From: Amulumruptor sp947039275
Lineage (GTDB): Bacteria > Bacteroidota > Bacteroidia > Bacteroidales > Muribaculaceae
Assembly: GCA_947039275.1 (NCBI GenBank)
Contig: CAMQYL010000005.1
Coordinates: 1-64,000 of the forward strand
DNA: 64,000 bases
Direction of reading: 5' to 3'
Every line of letters begins with the position of its first letter. Within the stretch, counting starts at the first letter, position 1. The notes under the pieces are model-generated. The model saw only the letters and a list, made by a program, of their open reading frames with translations. It was not told the DNA's origin and did no database searches. The position numbers and the translations under genes are program-made. Below are positions 8,684 to 18,579 of the stretch, piece after piece.

Positions 8684-9850
8684 ATGGGCGACCAGAGATA
8701 TATGCGCCGTGGCGTGTCTGCCTCCAAGGAGGATGTACACGCAGCCATCAAAAATGTCGACAAAGGCATCTTCCCCAAAGCATTCTGCAAAATCATTCCC
8801 GACATCCTCGGCGGTGATCCCGACTACTGCAACATCATGCACGCCGACGGCGCCGGCACCAAGTCATCGCTCGCCTACCTCTACTGGCGCGAGACCGGCG
8901 ACCTGAGCGTATGGAAAGGCATTGCCCAGGATGCATTGGTAATGAACATTGACGATCTGCTCTGCGTCGGTGCCACCGAAGGCATACTCGTGTCGTCGAC
9001 CATCGGACGCAACAAGATGCTGATTCCCGGCGAAGTCATCGCAGCCATCATCAACGGCACCGAAGAACTCCTCGCCGACCTCCGAGCCCAGGGCATAGGC
9101 ATATACAGCACCGGCGGCGAGACCGCCGATGTGGGCGACCTCGTGCGCACCATCATCGTCGACTCCACCGTCACCTGCCGCATGAAACGCGCCGATGTCA
9201 TCAACAACGCCAACATCGCTGCAGGCGATGTCATCGTCGGACTCGCCTCGTCAGGACAAGCTACCTACGAGGACAGTTACAACGGCGGCATGGGCAGCAA
9301 CGGTCTGACCTCAGCCCGACATGACGTTTTCGCGCACTATCTCGCCGAGAAATATCCCGAGAGCTTTGATGCCGCAGTGCCTGACGACCTCGTGTATTCA
9401 GGCTCCAAGCATCTGACCGACGCAGTAGACGGTGCGCCCATCGATGCCGGGAAGCTGGTGCTCTCCCCCACCCGCACCTACGCCCCGGTGGTCAAGAAGA
9501 TTCTTGACGAGATGCGTCCCGAAATCCACGGCATGGTACACTGTTCGGGCGGTGCACTGACCAAGGTGATGCACTTTGTCGAGGGCAAGCATGTCATAAA
9601 AGACAACCTGCTGCCCATCCCTCCACTCTTCCGCCTGATCGCGGAGCAGAGTGGCACCGACCCTGCCGAGATGTACAAGGTATTCAACATGGGCATGCGC
9701 CTTGAAATCTACGTGGCGCCCCAGCATGCCGACCGCATCATCGCCATCGCCAACTCCTTCGGCATCGAAGCCCAGGTGATAGGCAGAGTGGAGGATGCCC
9801 CCGCCAACCGCCTGACCATCAAGTCAGAGCTTGGCACATTTGAATACTGA
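8684..9850 (+). CDS. purM: Phosphoribosylformylglycinamidine cyclo-ligase (AIR synthetase)
   Basis: A 388-residue enzyme that closes the imidazole ring of AIR from FGAM with ATP in purine synthesis (cytosol). It has the PurM-family ATP-binding features: a glycine/aspartate-rich HADGAGTKSSLA, then AQDALVMNIDDLLCVGA and STGGETADVGDLV. The length and N-terminal YMRRGVSASKEDV fit the longer PurM form found in Bacteroidetes. The start at 8684 lies downstream of a -7 box; the in-frame start at 8636 would overlap the promoter. No other purine gene is nearby. Confidence 0.9.
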   Translation: MGDQRYMRRGVSASKEDVHAAIKNVDKGIFPKAFCKIIPDILGGDPDYCNIMHADGAGTKSSLAYLYWRETGDLSVWKGIAQDALVMNIDDLLCVGATEGILVSSTIGRNKMLIPGEVIAAIINGTEELLADLRAQGIGIYSTGGETADVGDLVRTIIVDSTVTCRMKRADVINNANIAAGDVIVGLASSGQATYEDSYNGGMGSNGLTSARHDVFAHYLAEKYPESFDAAVPDDLVYSGSKHLTDAVDGAPIDAGKLVLSPTRTYAPVVKKILDEMRPEIHGMVHCSGGALTKVMHFVEGKHVIKDNLLPIPPLFRLIAEQSGTDPAEMYKVFNMGMRLEIYVAPQHADRIIAIANSFGIEAQVIGRVEDAPANRLTIKSELGTFEY

Positions 9851-9894
9851 CCACACCGTCCGGATAAGCCCAGACTGCGCTAACCTCTACTGCC

Positions 9895-11634
9895 ATGAAA
9901 CTACATTCACAACTCTATGCTTTTGGGGTGCTGATGCTATTGGCAGTCTCAATCCTGTCATCATGCTCGGACAGCCACACCGATGAGAGCCTTGCATCGG
10001 ACAGGCAGTCCGAAATATACATACGCCGGTTCAGATCCATGTTTGACAGCTTGCCGGCTGACAAGCAGACACGGATTGCTCAAGCCGTAAGGATGCAATC
10101 CACGAGATTAGATGCCGCACTGGACAGTGCACGCCACTACAAGGAGCTGAAGCAGGAGCGAATAGCGCGCATCAAAAACCGTCCGGCGATTTCCGAAACT
10201 GAACTGCTGACGAAATATGCCGATTTGTATGACGAATATATCTACAGCAGTTTTGATTCCGCATTCGTTTACGCACATAAGTTCCAGAAGATTGCCGGCT
10301 CGATGTCCGACCCCGATGTCAGAGCGCGGGCTGCCATCATGCTCAGCAACCTGTATATCCAGGGAGGATATTTCCGTGAGGCTGACCATTCCATCTATGA
10401 TTTTGATGAGAGTTCATGCACGGATTCCATGAAAATCCAGATATGGATAGCGCGATTCAATCTTGAGTTTGAAAATTCTTTCTTCTTCGGCTGGAGGTTG
10501 TACAGCCCCAATGTCGGGCGCAAAAACATGTTGAGCCTCTATGAAAGTATTTTCCCGATGCTGCCTGACGATTCCTTCGAGATGTATTATCTGAAAATGC
10601 TGATGGCGTTCTCCAACCATGAATTCAAGCAGTCAGAAAACTATGGCAATATCCTGCTCATCAAGACAGAGAACGACACACCGAGGCGGATGAAGATTAT
10701 CGGCGACATCGGATTCAGCAAGATGGGTTATGGCGAATATGCCGATGCCATGCAACAGATGGTGGAGGAGGCGGAGTACGGGATTCGTTCAGGATCAAAC
10801 AACTACTCTTCGCTGCGCAAAATCGCCGAACTGGAATACGTGGTAGGCGATCTGAACAGGGCTGCCAAGTATATCAACCTCGCCATGGAAAACGCCACTG
10901 AGTTCAATTCGAAGTACCGAATCATCGAAAGTTCCAAGGGCTATCCCAGCATAATGATGCAGCTCCGCAACAAAATCGACCGGGACCGCAAGCAGTCATA
11001 CGTGCTGATTGCGGCTATGGCGGTTTTGCTGGTGTTTCTTACGCTTTGTGTCATCTATATCATCAGACAGCGTCAGAAGGTGCAGGAACAGGCGGAAAGC
11101 ATCAACTGGCGAAACGTAGAGCTCGAGACAAAAAACAAAGAAATCCAGAAAACCAACCGGCTGCTTGAAGATAACCGCAGCGTGACAAGCATGCTCGTGG
11201 CCAGGATGGTCTCAGGCATAGCCACACGCAGGCAATTGATAGACCGCATGAAACGAGAACTGTCTGTCAAAATCAAGACCCGACAATATGACAGCATGGA
11301 ATCCATAGCCGAAAGGTACACCAGGGAGATAGCCTCCACGTATCTCGCGGTGGACGAGGTGCTGCTTGCTTTTTTCCCCGATTTTGCCCGGCAGTTCAAT
11401 GAGCTTCTTCGTGAGGAATGCCGATTCGATGTCGAGAAGGGGCATCTGACGGCAGAGATGCGTATTTTCGCGCTGTGGCGCATCGGTGTCAAGAAGAACG
11501 AAGACATAGCCAATTGTCTGCAATACTCGCTCAACACCATCAAAAGCTACAAGACACGAGTACTCAATGCTTCGCTTTACGGCAAGGAGGAGTTCTACGA
11601 GCGGCTGATGAATATCTCAATCGTCATCGGCTGA
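9895..11634 (+). CDS. DUF6377 family membrane-anchored HTH regulator
   Basis: A 579-residue protein with a lipoprotein-type signal (SILSSC, Cys near residue 24). A periplasmic helical/TPR-like region extends to about residue 362, followed by one membrane helix at about 368-390 and a coiled coil (QKVQEQAESINWRNVELETK). The C-terminal helix-turn-helix (NEDIANCLQYSLNTIKSYKTR) is LuxR-like. The layout implies a one-component sensor that spans the inner membrane and binds DNA directly, as proposed for the DUF6377 family; the signal is unknown. It lies upstream of the exported hydrolase cluster but is separated from it by a strong terminator, so it is a candidate local regulator transcribed separately (inference). 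Confidence 0.85.
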   Translation: MKLHSQLYAFGVLMLLAVSILSSCSDSHTDESLASDRQSEIYIRRFRSMFDSLPADKQTRIAQAVRMQSTRLDAALDSARHYKELKQERIARIKNRPAISETELLTKYADLYDEYIYSSFDSAFVYAHKFQKIAGSMSDPDVRARAAIMLSNLYIQGGYFREADHSIYDFDESSCTDSMKIQIWIARFNLEFENSFFFGWRLYSPNVGRKNMLSLYESIFPMLPDDSFEMYYLKMLMAFSNHEFKQSENYGNILLIKTENDTPRRMKIIGDIGFSKMGYGEYADAMQQMVEEAEYGIRSGSNNYSSLRKIAELEYVVGDLNRAAKYINLAMENATEFNSKYRIIESSKGYPSIMMQLRNKIDRDRKQSYVLIAAMAVLLVFLTLCVIYIIRQRQKVQEQAESINWRNVELETKNKEIQKTNRLLEDNRSVTSMLVARMVSGIATRRQLIDRMKRELSVKIKTRQYDSMESIAERYTREIASTYLAVDEVLLAFFPDFARQFNELLREECRFDVEKGHLTAEMRIFALWRIGVKKNEDIANCLQYSLNTIKSYKTRVLNASLYGKEEFYERLMNISIVIG

Positions 11635-11658
11635 CACGGCTGACGCCAGACATACCAT

Positions 11659-11703
11659 GCACCGCCCCGGTCTCACAGTAGAGTCCGGGGCGGTGCATTT
11701 CTT
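11659..11703 (+). terminator. Rho-independent terminator after DUF6377 regulator
   Basis: A perfect 12-bp stem (GCACCGCCCCGG / CCGGGGCGGTGC) followed by ATTTCTTT. It ends the regulator's transcript before the hydrolase cluster. The remaining 11704-11918 holds no gene; AAGGGTATAT occurs twice there. Confidence 0.85.
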
Positions 11704-11918
11704 TCATACAGGGGCTTGGCGGAGGGCTTATCGGAGGTATATCAAGGGTATATTTACAATTCATCAACTCGCTATATATCAGACATATAACAATATAACA
11801 AGGGTATATACGGTAGGAAAGTTGACATCTCTATGACGGCATAGTAACTTGCGGACACTTTCAATCACGCCAGTCGTGACAAACCTTAACCCTGAAGTAC
11901 ACTTTAATCTGAAAACCA

Positions 11919-13010
11919 ATGAAACATTTACCAAATCTGCTGATCGCCACCGCACTGGTAGCCTCGCTCGCGGGATGCAGACATGAATCGGACGGCACAA
12001 GGACATTCGGCGAAAAGCTGCCGCGTGCAGAGAGTCCCGCCGTCGTCGCCGACTCAGTCAACAGTATGCTTGCAATAGCTCAAGCTGACAGCATCGACAT
12101 CCACAGCATCATGATTGTGAAAAACGGTGATGTAATATATGAAAAATGGCAGACCCAGGGCTCTCCAGACGTTCCCCATATACTCAACTCGCTGAGCAAG
12201 ACATTTACCTCGCTCGGTGTGGGCATGGCGATTGCCGACGGCAAGATGAAGCTCGATGACAAGGTGATAAGTTTCTTTCCCGATAAGCTCCCTGCCGATG
12301 TCAGCGAAAATCTTGCAGACATGGATGTCCGGGACCTCCTCACCATGACATGCGGACATGCCGAAGACCACACCTACGAGATGCAGCAGCTTGCCAAGGA
12401 GAATCCATCCCTTGACTGGGTGAAACAGTTTCTGAGCTATCCGGTGGAATACACTCCGGGGGAAGTGTTCTGCTATAACAGTGTCGGCACATTCATGCTC
12501 TCGGCAATAGTGCAGAAAGTGACAGGAAAGAAACTTTTAGAATACCTCAATGAACGCATATTCACACCCTTATGTATCAAGGATGCAACGTGGACCGAGA
12601 CCAAGGACGGACAGTCATTCGGAGGCTGGGGACTTTATCTTACCACCGAAGACATCGCTAAAGCAAGCCAGCTGATATTACAGAAAGGGAAATGGAACGG
12701 CAAGCAACTCGTCCCCGCTGAATGGATTGCCGAAATGTCGAGAAAGCAGGTAGACAGTGCGCCAGCCGGCATCAACACACGCGAACTGGTGATAGAGCAA
12801 GCCGACCCTGACTGGATCCAGGGCTACGGGTATCAGATGTGGATGTGCCGTCACAATGTTTTCAGAGGCGACGGTGCCAAGGGGCAGTTCATGCTCGTCA
12901 TCCCGGAGCTTGACACAGTCATAGCCATGACCAGCGATACTCCACGCATGCAGCAAGAACTCCAGCTTGTATGGGACCATATTCTGCCTGCCCTCCGTGC
13001 TCTCGGGTGA
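11919..13010 (+). CDS. Exported class C beta-lactamase-like serine hydrolase (S12 family), lipoprotein
   Basis: A 363-residue protein with a lipoprotein signal ending in SLAGC. The S12/beta-lactamase fold shows the nucleophile tetrad S91-L-S-K94 and a Tyr186 in CYNS at the YxN position; the C-terminal region with HNVFRGDGAKGQ stands where the KTG-like strand lies. Such proteins act as DD-peptidases, esterases or amidases, and resistance-type beta-lactamase activity cannot be assumed. It is the first gene of a run of six exported proteins. The next gene carries a close paralogue of this domain: both share DDKVISFFPDKLPA just after the active site, pointing to a local duplication. A clear -7 promoter box was not found upstream. 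Confidence 0.85.
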   Translation: MKHLPNLLIATALVASLAGCRHESDGTRTFGEKLPRAESPAVVADSVNSMLAIAQADSIDIHSIMIVKNGDVIYEKWQTQGSPDVPHILNSLSKTFTSLGVGMAIADGKMKLDDKVISFFPDKLPADVSENLADMDVRDLLTMTCGHAEDHTYEMQQLAKENPSLDWVKQFLSYPVEYTPGEVFCYNSVGTFMLSAIVQKVTGKKLLEYLNERIFTPLCIKDATWTETKDGQSFGGWGLYLTTEDIAKASQLILQKGKWNGKQLVPAEWIAEMSRKQVDSAPAGINTRELVIEQADPDWIQGYGYQMWMCRHNVFRGDGAKGQFMLVIPELDTVIAMTSDTPRMQQELQLVWDHILPALRALG

Positions 13011-13044
13011 TCTGACATAAACAATCCATCTTAAATAAAAACAC

Positions 13045-14901
13045 ATGAAAAAATCAATTTCTACATCTCTTGCCATGGCTGGTCTCGCCCTGATGGCAAA
13101 TGCAGCGGAACTGGCACAACTGGCAGTGAGAATGGACGATATGGGCGCATTCCATTCGGTCAACAAAGCCGTGATGGACATCTACAGCAACGGCATCTCA
13201 CAGTCGGTGGAGGTCATGCCTGTGGCATCATGGTATCCTGAAGCAGTAAAGATGCTGAAAAACGCCCCCGGGCTTGATGTGGGCGTGCATCTTGCAATCA
13301 CAAGCGAATGGGAGAACAACAAATGGCGACCCTTGACCGATGCGAAATCCCTTGTTGACGAAAACGGCTATTTCCTGCCGATGATCAATCCCCATCCTGC
13401 CTATCCTGGACAGTCATACAAGGAGAGGGGCTACGACATTGACGAGGTCGAAAAGGAATTCCGTGCACAGATCGAGCGCGTCATCAAGGATTTACCCCAG
13501 GTCACACACATCTCAAGCCACATGGGGTGCACCTTCTTCACTCCCGAGCTCAATGACATGATTACCCGCCTCGCCGATGAATATAACCTGGCATCGATGG
13601 ACAAACCCCACGCCAAGGACAACGGCTATGAGTTCATATCCTATGCTGACGGTGCCTACGGCATGATGCCGGGGAAACACAAGACCTACGGAGAGAAGGA
13701 GGCGTCGTTTATCAACATGCTCAGGAACCTCAAGCCAGGGAGAAAATACATGTTCATAGATCATCCGGCGTACGACGACGAGGAGATGGCAAGCGTGTTT
13801 CATGTGGGTTATGAGGATGTCGCAGCCGACCGCCAGGGGGTTACAGACATCTACAAGAGCGAGCGTGTCAAAAAGGCCATCCGCGACAACAATGTGGAGC
13901 TCATCACTGTCAACGACCTCACCCGGTCGCTCCCCCGCAAGCACGAAGCCAGGGTGCAACAGGCGATCGACAAGTACATGCAGACTACAGCCGGGAAAGG
14001 CCTCAACGTCCACTCGATGATGGTGGTGCAGGGGGGCAATGTCATCGGCGAGAAATGGCAGGGGGCAGGAGATCCCCACACGCCGCACATCATGAACTCC
14101 GCCAGCAAGACGTTGACCTCCACCGCCGTCGGGTTCGCGGTGGCAGAGGGCAAACTGAAACTTGATGACAAAGTAATCAGCTTTTTCCCGGACAAACTTC
14201 CTGCCAAAGTGAGCGACAATCTGAAGAAAATGACTGTACGTGATCTTCTGACCATGACTTCCGGCCAGGCTAAAGCCAACACCACCGCCCAGCGGCAGAC
14301 GGAGCGTGACTGGGTCGAGGCATTCCTTGCCGAACCGGTACCCTATGAACCCGGCACATACTATGCCTACAATGGGCTGGGGACATTCATGCTGTCGGCC
14401 ATCGTGCAGAAAGCTGTCGGCGAGAACATTTTCGACTACCTCACCACACGCCTCTTCCGTCCACTGGGCATAACAGGCATCTCCTGGGACGAAAGCCCGG
14501 CCGGCATCAACTGCGGAGGCTGGGGAGCCTATCTGAAGACTGAGGATATGGCAAAAATAGGTCAGTTCTACCTCCAGAAAGGCAAATGGAACGGCAAGCA
14601 GCTCCTCCCGTCATGGTGGATCGAGGAGGCTTCAAAGGCACAGGTATCCTCACGCCCGGGCGGTATGACCGATGACATGTACAAAAAGAAAGACCCCCAG
14701 AACAACGACTGGATGCAGGGATACGGCTATCAGATATGGCGCGGACGCCACAACAGCTACCGTGCCGACGGAGCCAACGGCCAGTATATCCTCGTGCTTC
14801 CCGACCAGGACGCGGTGATAGCAGTGACCGCCGACCTCAAGAACATGGCCGAAGAGCTTAATCTGGTCTGGGACATCATCCTTCCCGTGATCAGCAAATA
14901 A
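13045..14901 (+). CDS. Fusion of YdjC/ChbG-like deacetylase and class C beta-lactamase-like hydrolase
   Basis: A 618-residue exported protein with a signal peptide (cleavage near the alanines at residue 20-22). Residues about 23-300 are a YdjC/ChbG-type deacetylase: metal-site residues are suggested by R29-M-D31-D32-M-G, H82 in GVHL and H155/H159 in THISSHMG. Residues about 310-618 are an S12 serine hydrolase with S352-A-S-K355 and a tyrosine in YAYNG. YdjC enzymes remove acetyl groups from sugars such as chitooligosaccharides; S12 proteins cleave amide or ester bonds. Having both in one chain suggests sequential attack on one substrate, perhaps an acylated aminosugar or peptidoglycan fragment (inference). 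It follows the related single-domain hydrolase after 34 bases. Confidence 0.85.
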   Translation: MKKSISTSLAMAGLALMANAAELAQLAVRMDDMGAFHSVNKAVMDIYSNGISQSVEVMPVASWYPEAVKMLKNAPGLDVGVHLAITSEWENNKWRPLTDAKSLVDENGYFLPMINPHPAYPGQSYKERGYDIDEVEKEFRAQIERVIKDLPQVTHISSHMGCTFFTPELNDMITRLADEYNLASMDKPHAKDNGYEFISYADGAYGMMPGKHKTYGEKEASFINMLRNLKPGRKYMFIDHPAYDDEEMASVFHVGYEDVAADRQGVTDIYKSERVKKAIRDNNVELITVNDLTRSLPRKHEARVQQAIDKYMQTTAGKGLNVHSMMVVQGGNVIGEKWQGAGDPHTPHIMNSASKTLTSTAVGFAVAEGKLKLDDKVISFFPDKLPAKVSDNLKKMTVRDLLTMTSGQAKANTTAQRQTERDWVEAFLAEPVPYEPGTYYAYNGLGTFMLSAIVQKAVGENIFDYLTTRLFRPLGITGISWDESPAGINCGGWGAYLKTEDMAKIGQFYLQKGKWNGKQLLPSWWIEEASKAQVSSRPGGMTDDMYKKKDPQNNDWMQGYGYQIWRGRHNSYRADGANGQYILVLPDQDAVIAVTADLKNMAEELNLVWDIILPVISK

Positions 14902-14931
14902 CACCAATACACAGATTCTAAAAAACACATC

Positions 14932-16299
14932 ATGAAAAAGTCAATCTTATCAGCCTTTGCGCTGCTGCTCTCTATGACAGCATCAGCAGTGCAGAAAACC
15001 TCGCCAGTCAAGGTGGAAGGCGGCCTTATCGAAGGAGTGGTCAAAGACGGCGTCGACACCTATCTCGGCATCCCTTTCGCACAGCCCCCGGTGGGCGACC
15101 TGCGCTGGAAGGCGCCCCAGCCCGTGCAACCGTGGCAAGGCGTACGCTTCTGTGACCGATTCGCCCCGGCACCCATGCAGAACATGAAGTCCCGCCGACC
15201 CAAAGTGTGGAAAAACACAGACGAGATGAATCCCACCACAAGCGAGGACTGCCTATATCTCAATGTATTCGCCCCGGCAGGAAAATCCGACAAGCCGTAT
15301 CCCGTGATGGTGTGGATATTTGGCGGAGGCTTCCATGTCGGAGGTACCGACGGACCGGTGTACCGCGGCGACAAATATGCCAAGGAGGGCGTAATCCTCG
15401 TCACGATTCCATACCGCCTTGGGGTTTTCGGTTATCTGGCTCACCCCGAGCTCAGCCGGGAGAGCGGTCACGGCTCAGGCAACTATGCCCTATATGATCA
15501 GATCGCCGGGCTGAAATGGGTAAAAGAAAACATAGCGGCTTTCGGAGGAGACCCTGACAACATCACGGTATTCGGCCAAAGCGCAGGTTCGCGCAACATC
15601 CAGGGCCTGTTATGTGCCAGGGACACCAAGGGGCTCTTCCAGCGTGCCATCCCTCAAAGCGGATGCGCTATCCGCGAAGATGCCCGATGCCTTCCTCTCC
15701 AGGAAAACGAGGCGCTCGGCAAAGCCTTCTTCGAAAGCATAGGGGCTACAAATCTCGAGGCAATGCGGAGCATCGATGCCGTGACTCTCCAGAAGCTCTA
15801 TCAAAGCTCTGCCTTCTTCCCCAGATTCCGTCCAGCCATAGACGGCTACCTGATTACCGAGGATTTCAATGACGCCACTCTCGGCGGACGCTACCTTGAC
15901 ATAGACTATATGATCGGTTACACAAAGGACGACGTTCCCAAAGCCAATTTCCCCAAGAGCATCGGCGCATGGGCTGACAACCAGGTGGACAACCTCGACA
16001 GGCGTCCGATCTATGTCTATAGCTTCGACCATCCTCAGCCCGAGGATCCCAAGAACCCTACCAAGGACCAGTTCGGTGCGAAAGGCGCGATCCACTCCGC
16101 CGAGCTTCCCTACATGTTCGGACAGGTGGAACTCAGCACCCGCCCCATGACCAAAGCAGACTACGAACTGGCAGAGCGCATGGTGAAGTACTGGACCAAT
16201 TTTGCCAAGTATGGCAATCCCAACGGCACCAAGTGCGGCGACTGGAAGCCCTACACCAAGGCTGACAGGAATGTACATCATCTCGATGTGAAAAAGTAA
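14932..16299 (+). CDS. Exported type B carboxylesterase
   Basis: A 455-residue alpha/beta-hydrolase with a signal peptide. The family pattern SEDCLYLNVF and oxyanion loop FGGGFHVGG are present; the nucleophile is S217 in FGQSAGS and the likely catalytic histidine is H388 in AIHSAELPYMFG. It is somewhat shorter than typical type B carboxylesterases (about 500-550 residues), with less sequence between nucleophile and histidine. Probably a periplasmic or outer-membrane esterase; substrate unknown. It is gene 3 of the hydrolase run, 30 bases after the fusion gene. Confidence 0.87.
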   Translation: MKKSILSAFALLLSMTASAVQKTSPVKVEGGLIEGVVKDGVDTYLGIPFAQPPVGDLRWKAPQPVQPWQGVRFCDRFAPAPMQNMKSRRPKVWKNTDEMNPTTSEDCLYLNVFAPAGKSDKPYPVMVWIFGGGFHVGGTDGPVYRGDKYAKEGVILVTIPYRLGVFGYLAHPELSRESGHGSGNYALYDQIAGLKWVKENIAAFGGDPDNITVFGQSAGSRNIQGLLCARDTKGLFQRAIPQSGCAIREDARCLPLQENEALGKAFFESIGATNLEAMRSIDAVTLQKLYQSSAFFPRFRPAIDGYLITEDFNDATLGGRYLDIDYMIGYTKDDVPKANFPKSIGAWADNQVDNLDRRPIYVYSFDHPQPEDPKNPTKDQFGAKGAIHSAELPYMFGQVELSTRPMTKADYELAERMVKYWTNFAKYGNPNGTKCGDWKPYTKADRNVHHLDVKK

Positions 16300-16347
16300 G
16301 GACAAATCAAAAAAGCCTCATCGAAACACCAATCAAACAAAACATCC

Positions 16348-18570
16348 ATGAAAAAGTATATAATCACATTATCCGTCATCGCAGCTGCCCTGTCAACTCC
16401 CACGCATGGGCAGACACAGTCCAATACGTCACTGAACGACTCGACCGTCGTCAAAGAAAACACTCAAGAATCAAAAAGCGAGACAGCTCTGCTCAATGCC
16501 GAGAGTGCGAGCGAGCCACGTGCGGTGCCCATCGGGTTGCCTTCAGCCTATACCGTGGTACGTCAAGACGGGTTACCTGTCACATATTTCTGGGAGCCTA
16601 ACGCCACCAATCTCCACTGGAGGCAGGACGGGTCGTTACAGCGCACCCGTACCCTCCCCATGTCCATGACAGCCATCTACGAGGGCGAGATCGGTGTGGG
16701 AGTAGACTCATATACGAAGTTGGGGTCCACGAAATTCAAGGGGAATGCCAAATACGCTCTCAACACCCTCGGCAAGCACTCATTCAATGTGGGACTTTCA
16801 GGTGCACTGTTCAAAAACACGACATTCTCGCTCAATGCCTACAACAACATGGACCCTGGGAATGTGATGTTACAGTTCACGCGATTTGCTGACCGGGTAC
16901 AGTTCTACACGGGCACAATCACTCACCAGTACAATCCCAACGGGTCAGCATTCTCTGTATTCTACAAATACACAGACATGCAGGACCTTACGAACACCGT
17001 CAAGCAGGCACCATTCTACTGGGTAGGCAACGGCTCTATCAAAGAATTCGACGACTTCGTGATCGGCAAGGACAACTACGGCAACAACGATGGCGTGATC
17101 ACCTACAAGGATGTGCGTACCGGCGAAATGGTTACAGCTAACTACAATGACCTGGCACGTAACCACTCACACGAGATCAAATTCATGCTTGACCATAAGT
17201 TCGATGCAGCGACCACCCTTTACGTAAGAGCCAAGGCATCATTCACCCAGCGCAACACCATAGGCGACAACACCCAGAATGTCCTCGCCGAGCAGACCCG
17301 CGAATATTACGACGGGTCAGGCTCATACACCGGGCGTGTGCAACGCCGCCTGGCACAAATCGGGCACGGCAATATAGAGGACTATATGCTGGTGGCGCGT
17401 CTTAACAAGAAGACCAAGCGTCATGACTGGGACTTTGCCGTGTTTGACTACATGGAACATGTCGACTGGGGCACATCATCTGCCCAATATGACCACGAGG
17501 TCAAAGCCAATCCTCTGCGTCTGCGCTTCAAGGGCAACCAGTTTTTCAATTACAATGCCAGTGCACAATATGCCAAAGGTCTGGAAAACAAGGTCGGAGT
17601 GTTCATGTTCGACACATGGAGAGTCCACCCCTACGTGAAACTCTCCTATGGCGGCCGTCTGGAATACTTCAATCTTAACGTCGACTACTCACAGGATGCA
17701 CGCTTCGCAGGCTTCTATCTCGGAGGGCCGACCAAAGACGGCAACGGGACAGTGGGACTGACCAAAGACCATCTCCATGGACTCAACTACGCGGTGTCAT
17801 TTCTCCCTACCATCAATTTCACTAAGGATTTCGGTTTTGACGGTGAAATCAACTACATCACAATGTATCGCCATATACAGGGCTTCCTCGGAGCGAATCC
17901 ACCGCTGTCCAACACCCGTCCCCATACTCTGGGACGTGCCGGACTGTTCTATAACCACAAGCTGTTCAATGTCGTGACATCGTTCACCTACTCTTTCCGC
18001 AAAGGCGATTCGGGGCGAATCAACGTGCAGAGCGATAATCCCAACGAGGGGTCGGTGATGGTGCCATACCAGCAGTCCATCCGCACTATGGGATGGAAGA
18101 CGGATCTCATGCTTACACCATTCAAAGGGTTTTCTCTCAATGTGATTTTCACCCTCCAAAATCCCAAACTTGCCATGTATAAATTTTCCGCCTTCGGCAA
18201 GGATTACGACTTCGCGGGCATGCAGATGCCTAATCTCTCCAAAATCCTGCTTGAAATCAACCCACGCTACACATACAAAGGTTTCAACATCTGGCTCAGC
18301 GCACGCTATTCCAGCAAGAAATATGCCAATGTCGGCAACTCCATAGATTTCAAGGGACGCTGGGAGACATTTGCAGGAGCAAGCTACAAAATCAACAAGT
18401 ATGTCACGTTCAACGCCAATGTAGTGAATTTCCTCAATGAGACAGGCCCTGCGGGCAATGTACCGGGGTCAGCCCTCATCACCGACGGCGAACAGTTTGC
18501 GGGGTCGCTCATAGCCGGCACATACATTCGTCCGTTCCAGGCCGAGTTTGGACTCAATATCAATTTCTAA
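16348..18570 (+). CDS. TonB-dependent-receptor-like outer membrane barrel without visible plug
   Basis: A 740-residue exported protein. After the signal peptide and a Ser/Thr/Glu-rich stretch (about 22-60), alternating beta-strand patterns begin at once and run to the end. The last strand (FQAEFGLNINF, ending in Phe) is typical of TonB-dependent receptors. I see neither a carboxypeptidase-like N-domain nor plug-domain motifs, so it may be a passive or plugless relative. It sits in the middle of an exported hydrolase cluster, with no SusD partner, and could admit the substrate or products of these enzymes (inference). Confidence 0.72.
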   Translation: MKKYIITLSVIAAALSTPTHGQTQSNTSLNDSTVVKENTQESKSETALLNAESASEPRAVPIGLPSAYTVVRQDGLPVTYFWEPNATNLHWRQDGSLQRTRTLPMSMTAIYEGEIGVGVDSYTKLGSTKFKGNAKYALNTLGKHSFNVGLSGALFKNTTFSLNAYNNMDPGNVMLQFTRFADRVQFYTGTITHQYNPNGSAFSVFYKYTDMQDLTNTVKQAPFYWVGNGSIKEFDDFVIGKDNYGNNDGVITYKDVRTGEMVTANYNDLARNHSHEIKFMLDHKFDAATTLYVRAKASFTQRNTIGDNTQNVLAEQTREYYDGSGSYTGRVQRRLAQIGHGNIEDYMLVARLNKKTKRHDWDFAVFDYMEHVDWGTSSAQYDHEVKANPLRLRFKGNQFFNYNASAQYAKGLENKVGVFMFDTWRVHPYVKLSYGGRLEYFNLNVDYSQDARFAGFYLGGPTKDGNGTVGLTKDHLHGLNYAVSFLPTINFTKDFGFDGEINYITMYRHIQGFLGANPPLSNTRPHTLGRAGLFYNHKLFNVVTSFTYSFRKGDSGRINVQSDNPNEGSVMVPYQQSIRTMGWKTDLMLTPFKGFSLNVIFTLQNPKLAMYKFSAFGKDYDFAGMQMPNLSKILLEINPRYTYKGFNIWLSARYSSKKYANVGNSIDFKGRWETFAGASYKINKYVTFNANVVNFLNETGPAGNVPGSALITDGEQFAGSLIAGTYIRPFQAEFGLNINF

Positions 18571-18579
18571 GTAACTGCA

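Noticed and set aside
11919..14901. Antibiotic-resistance beta-lactamases
   Set aside because: The S12 proteins have SxxK but sit among esterases and lack a clear class C YxN/KTG set; a general exported hydrolase is the safer reading.
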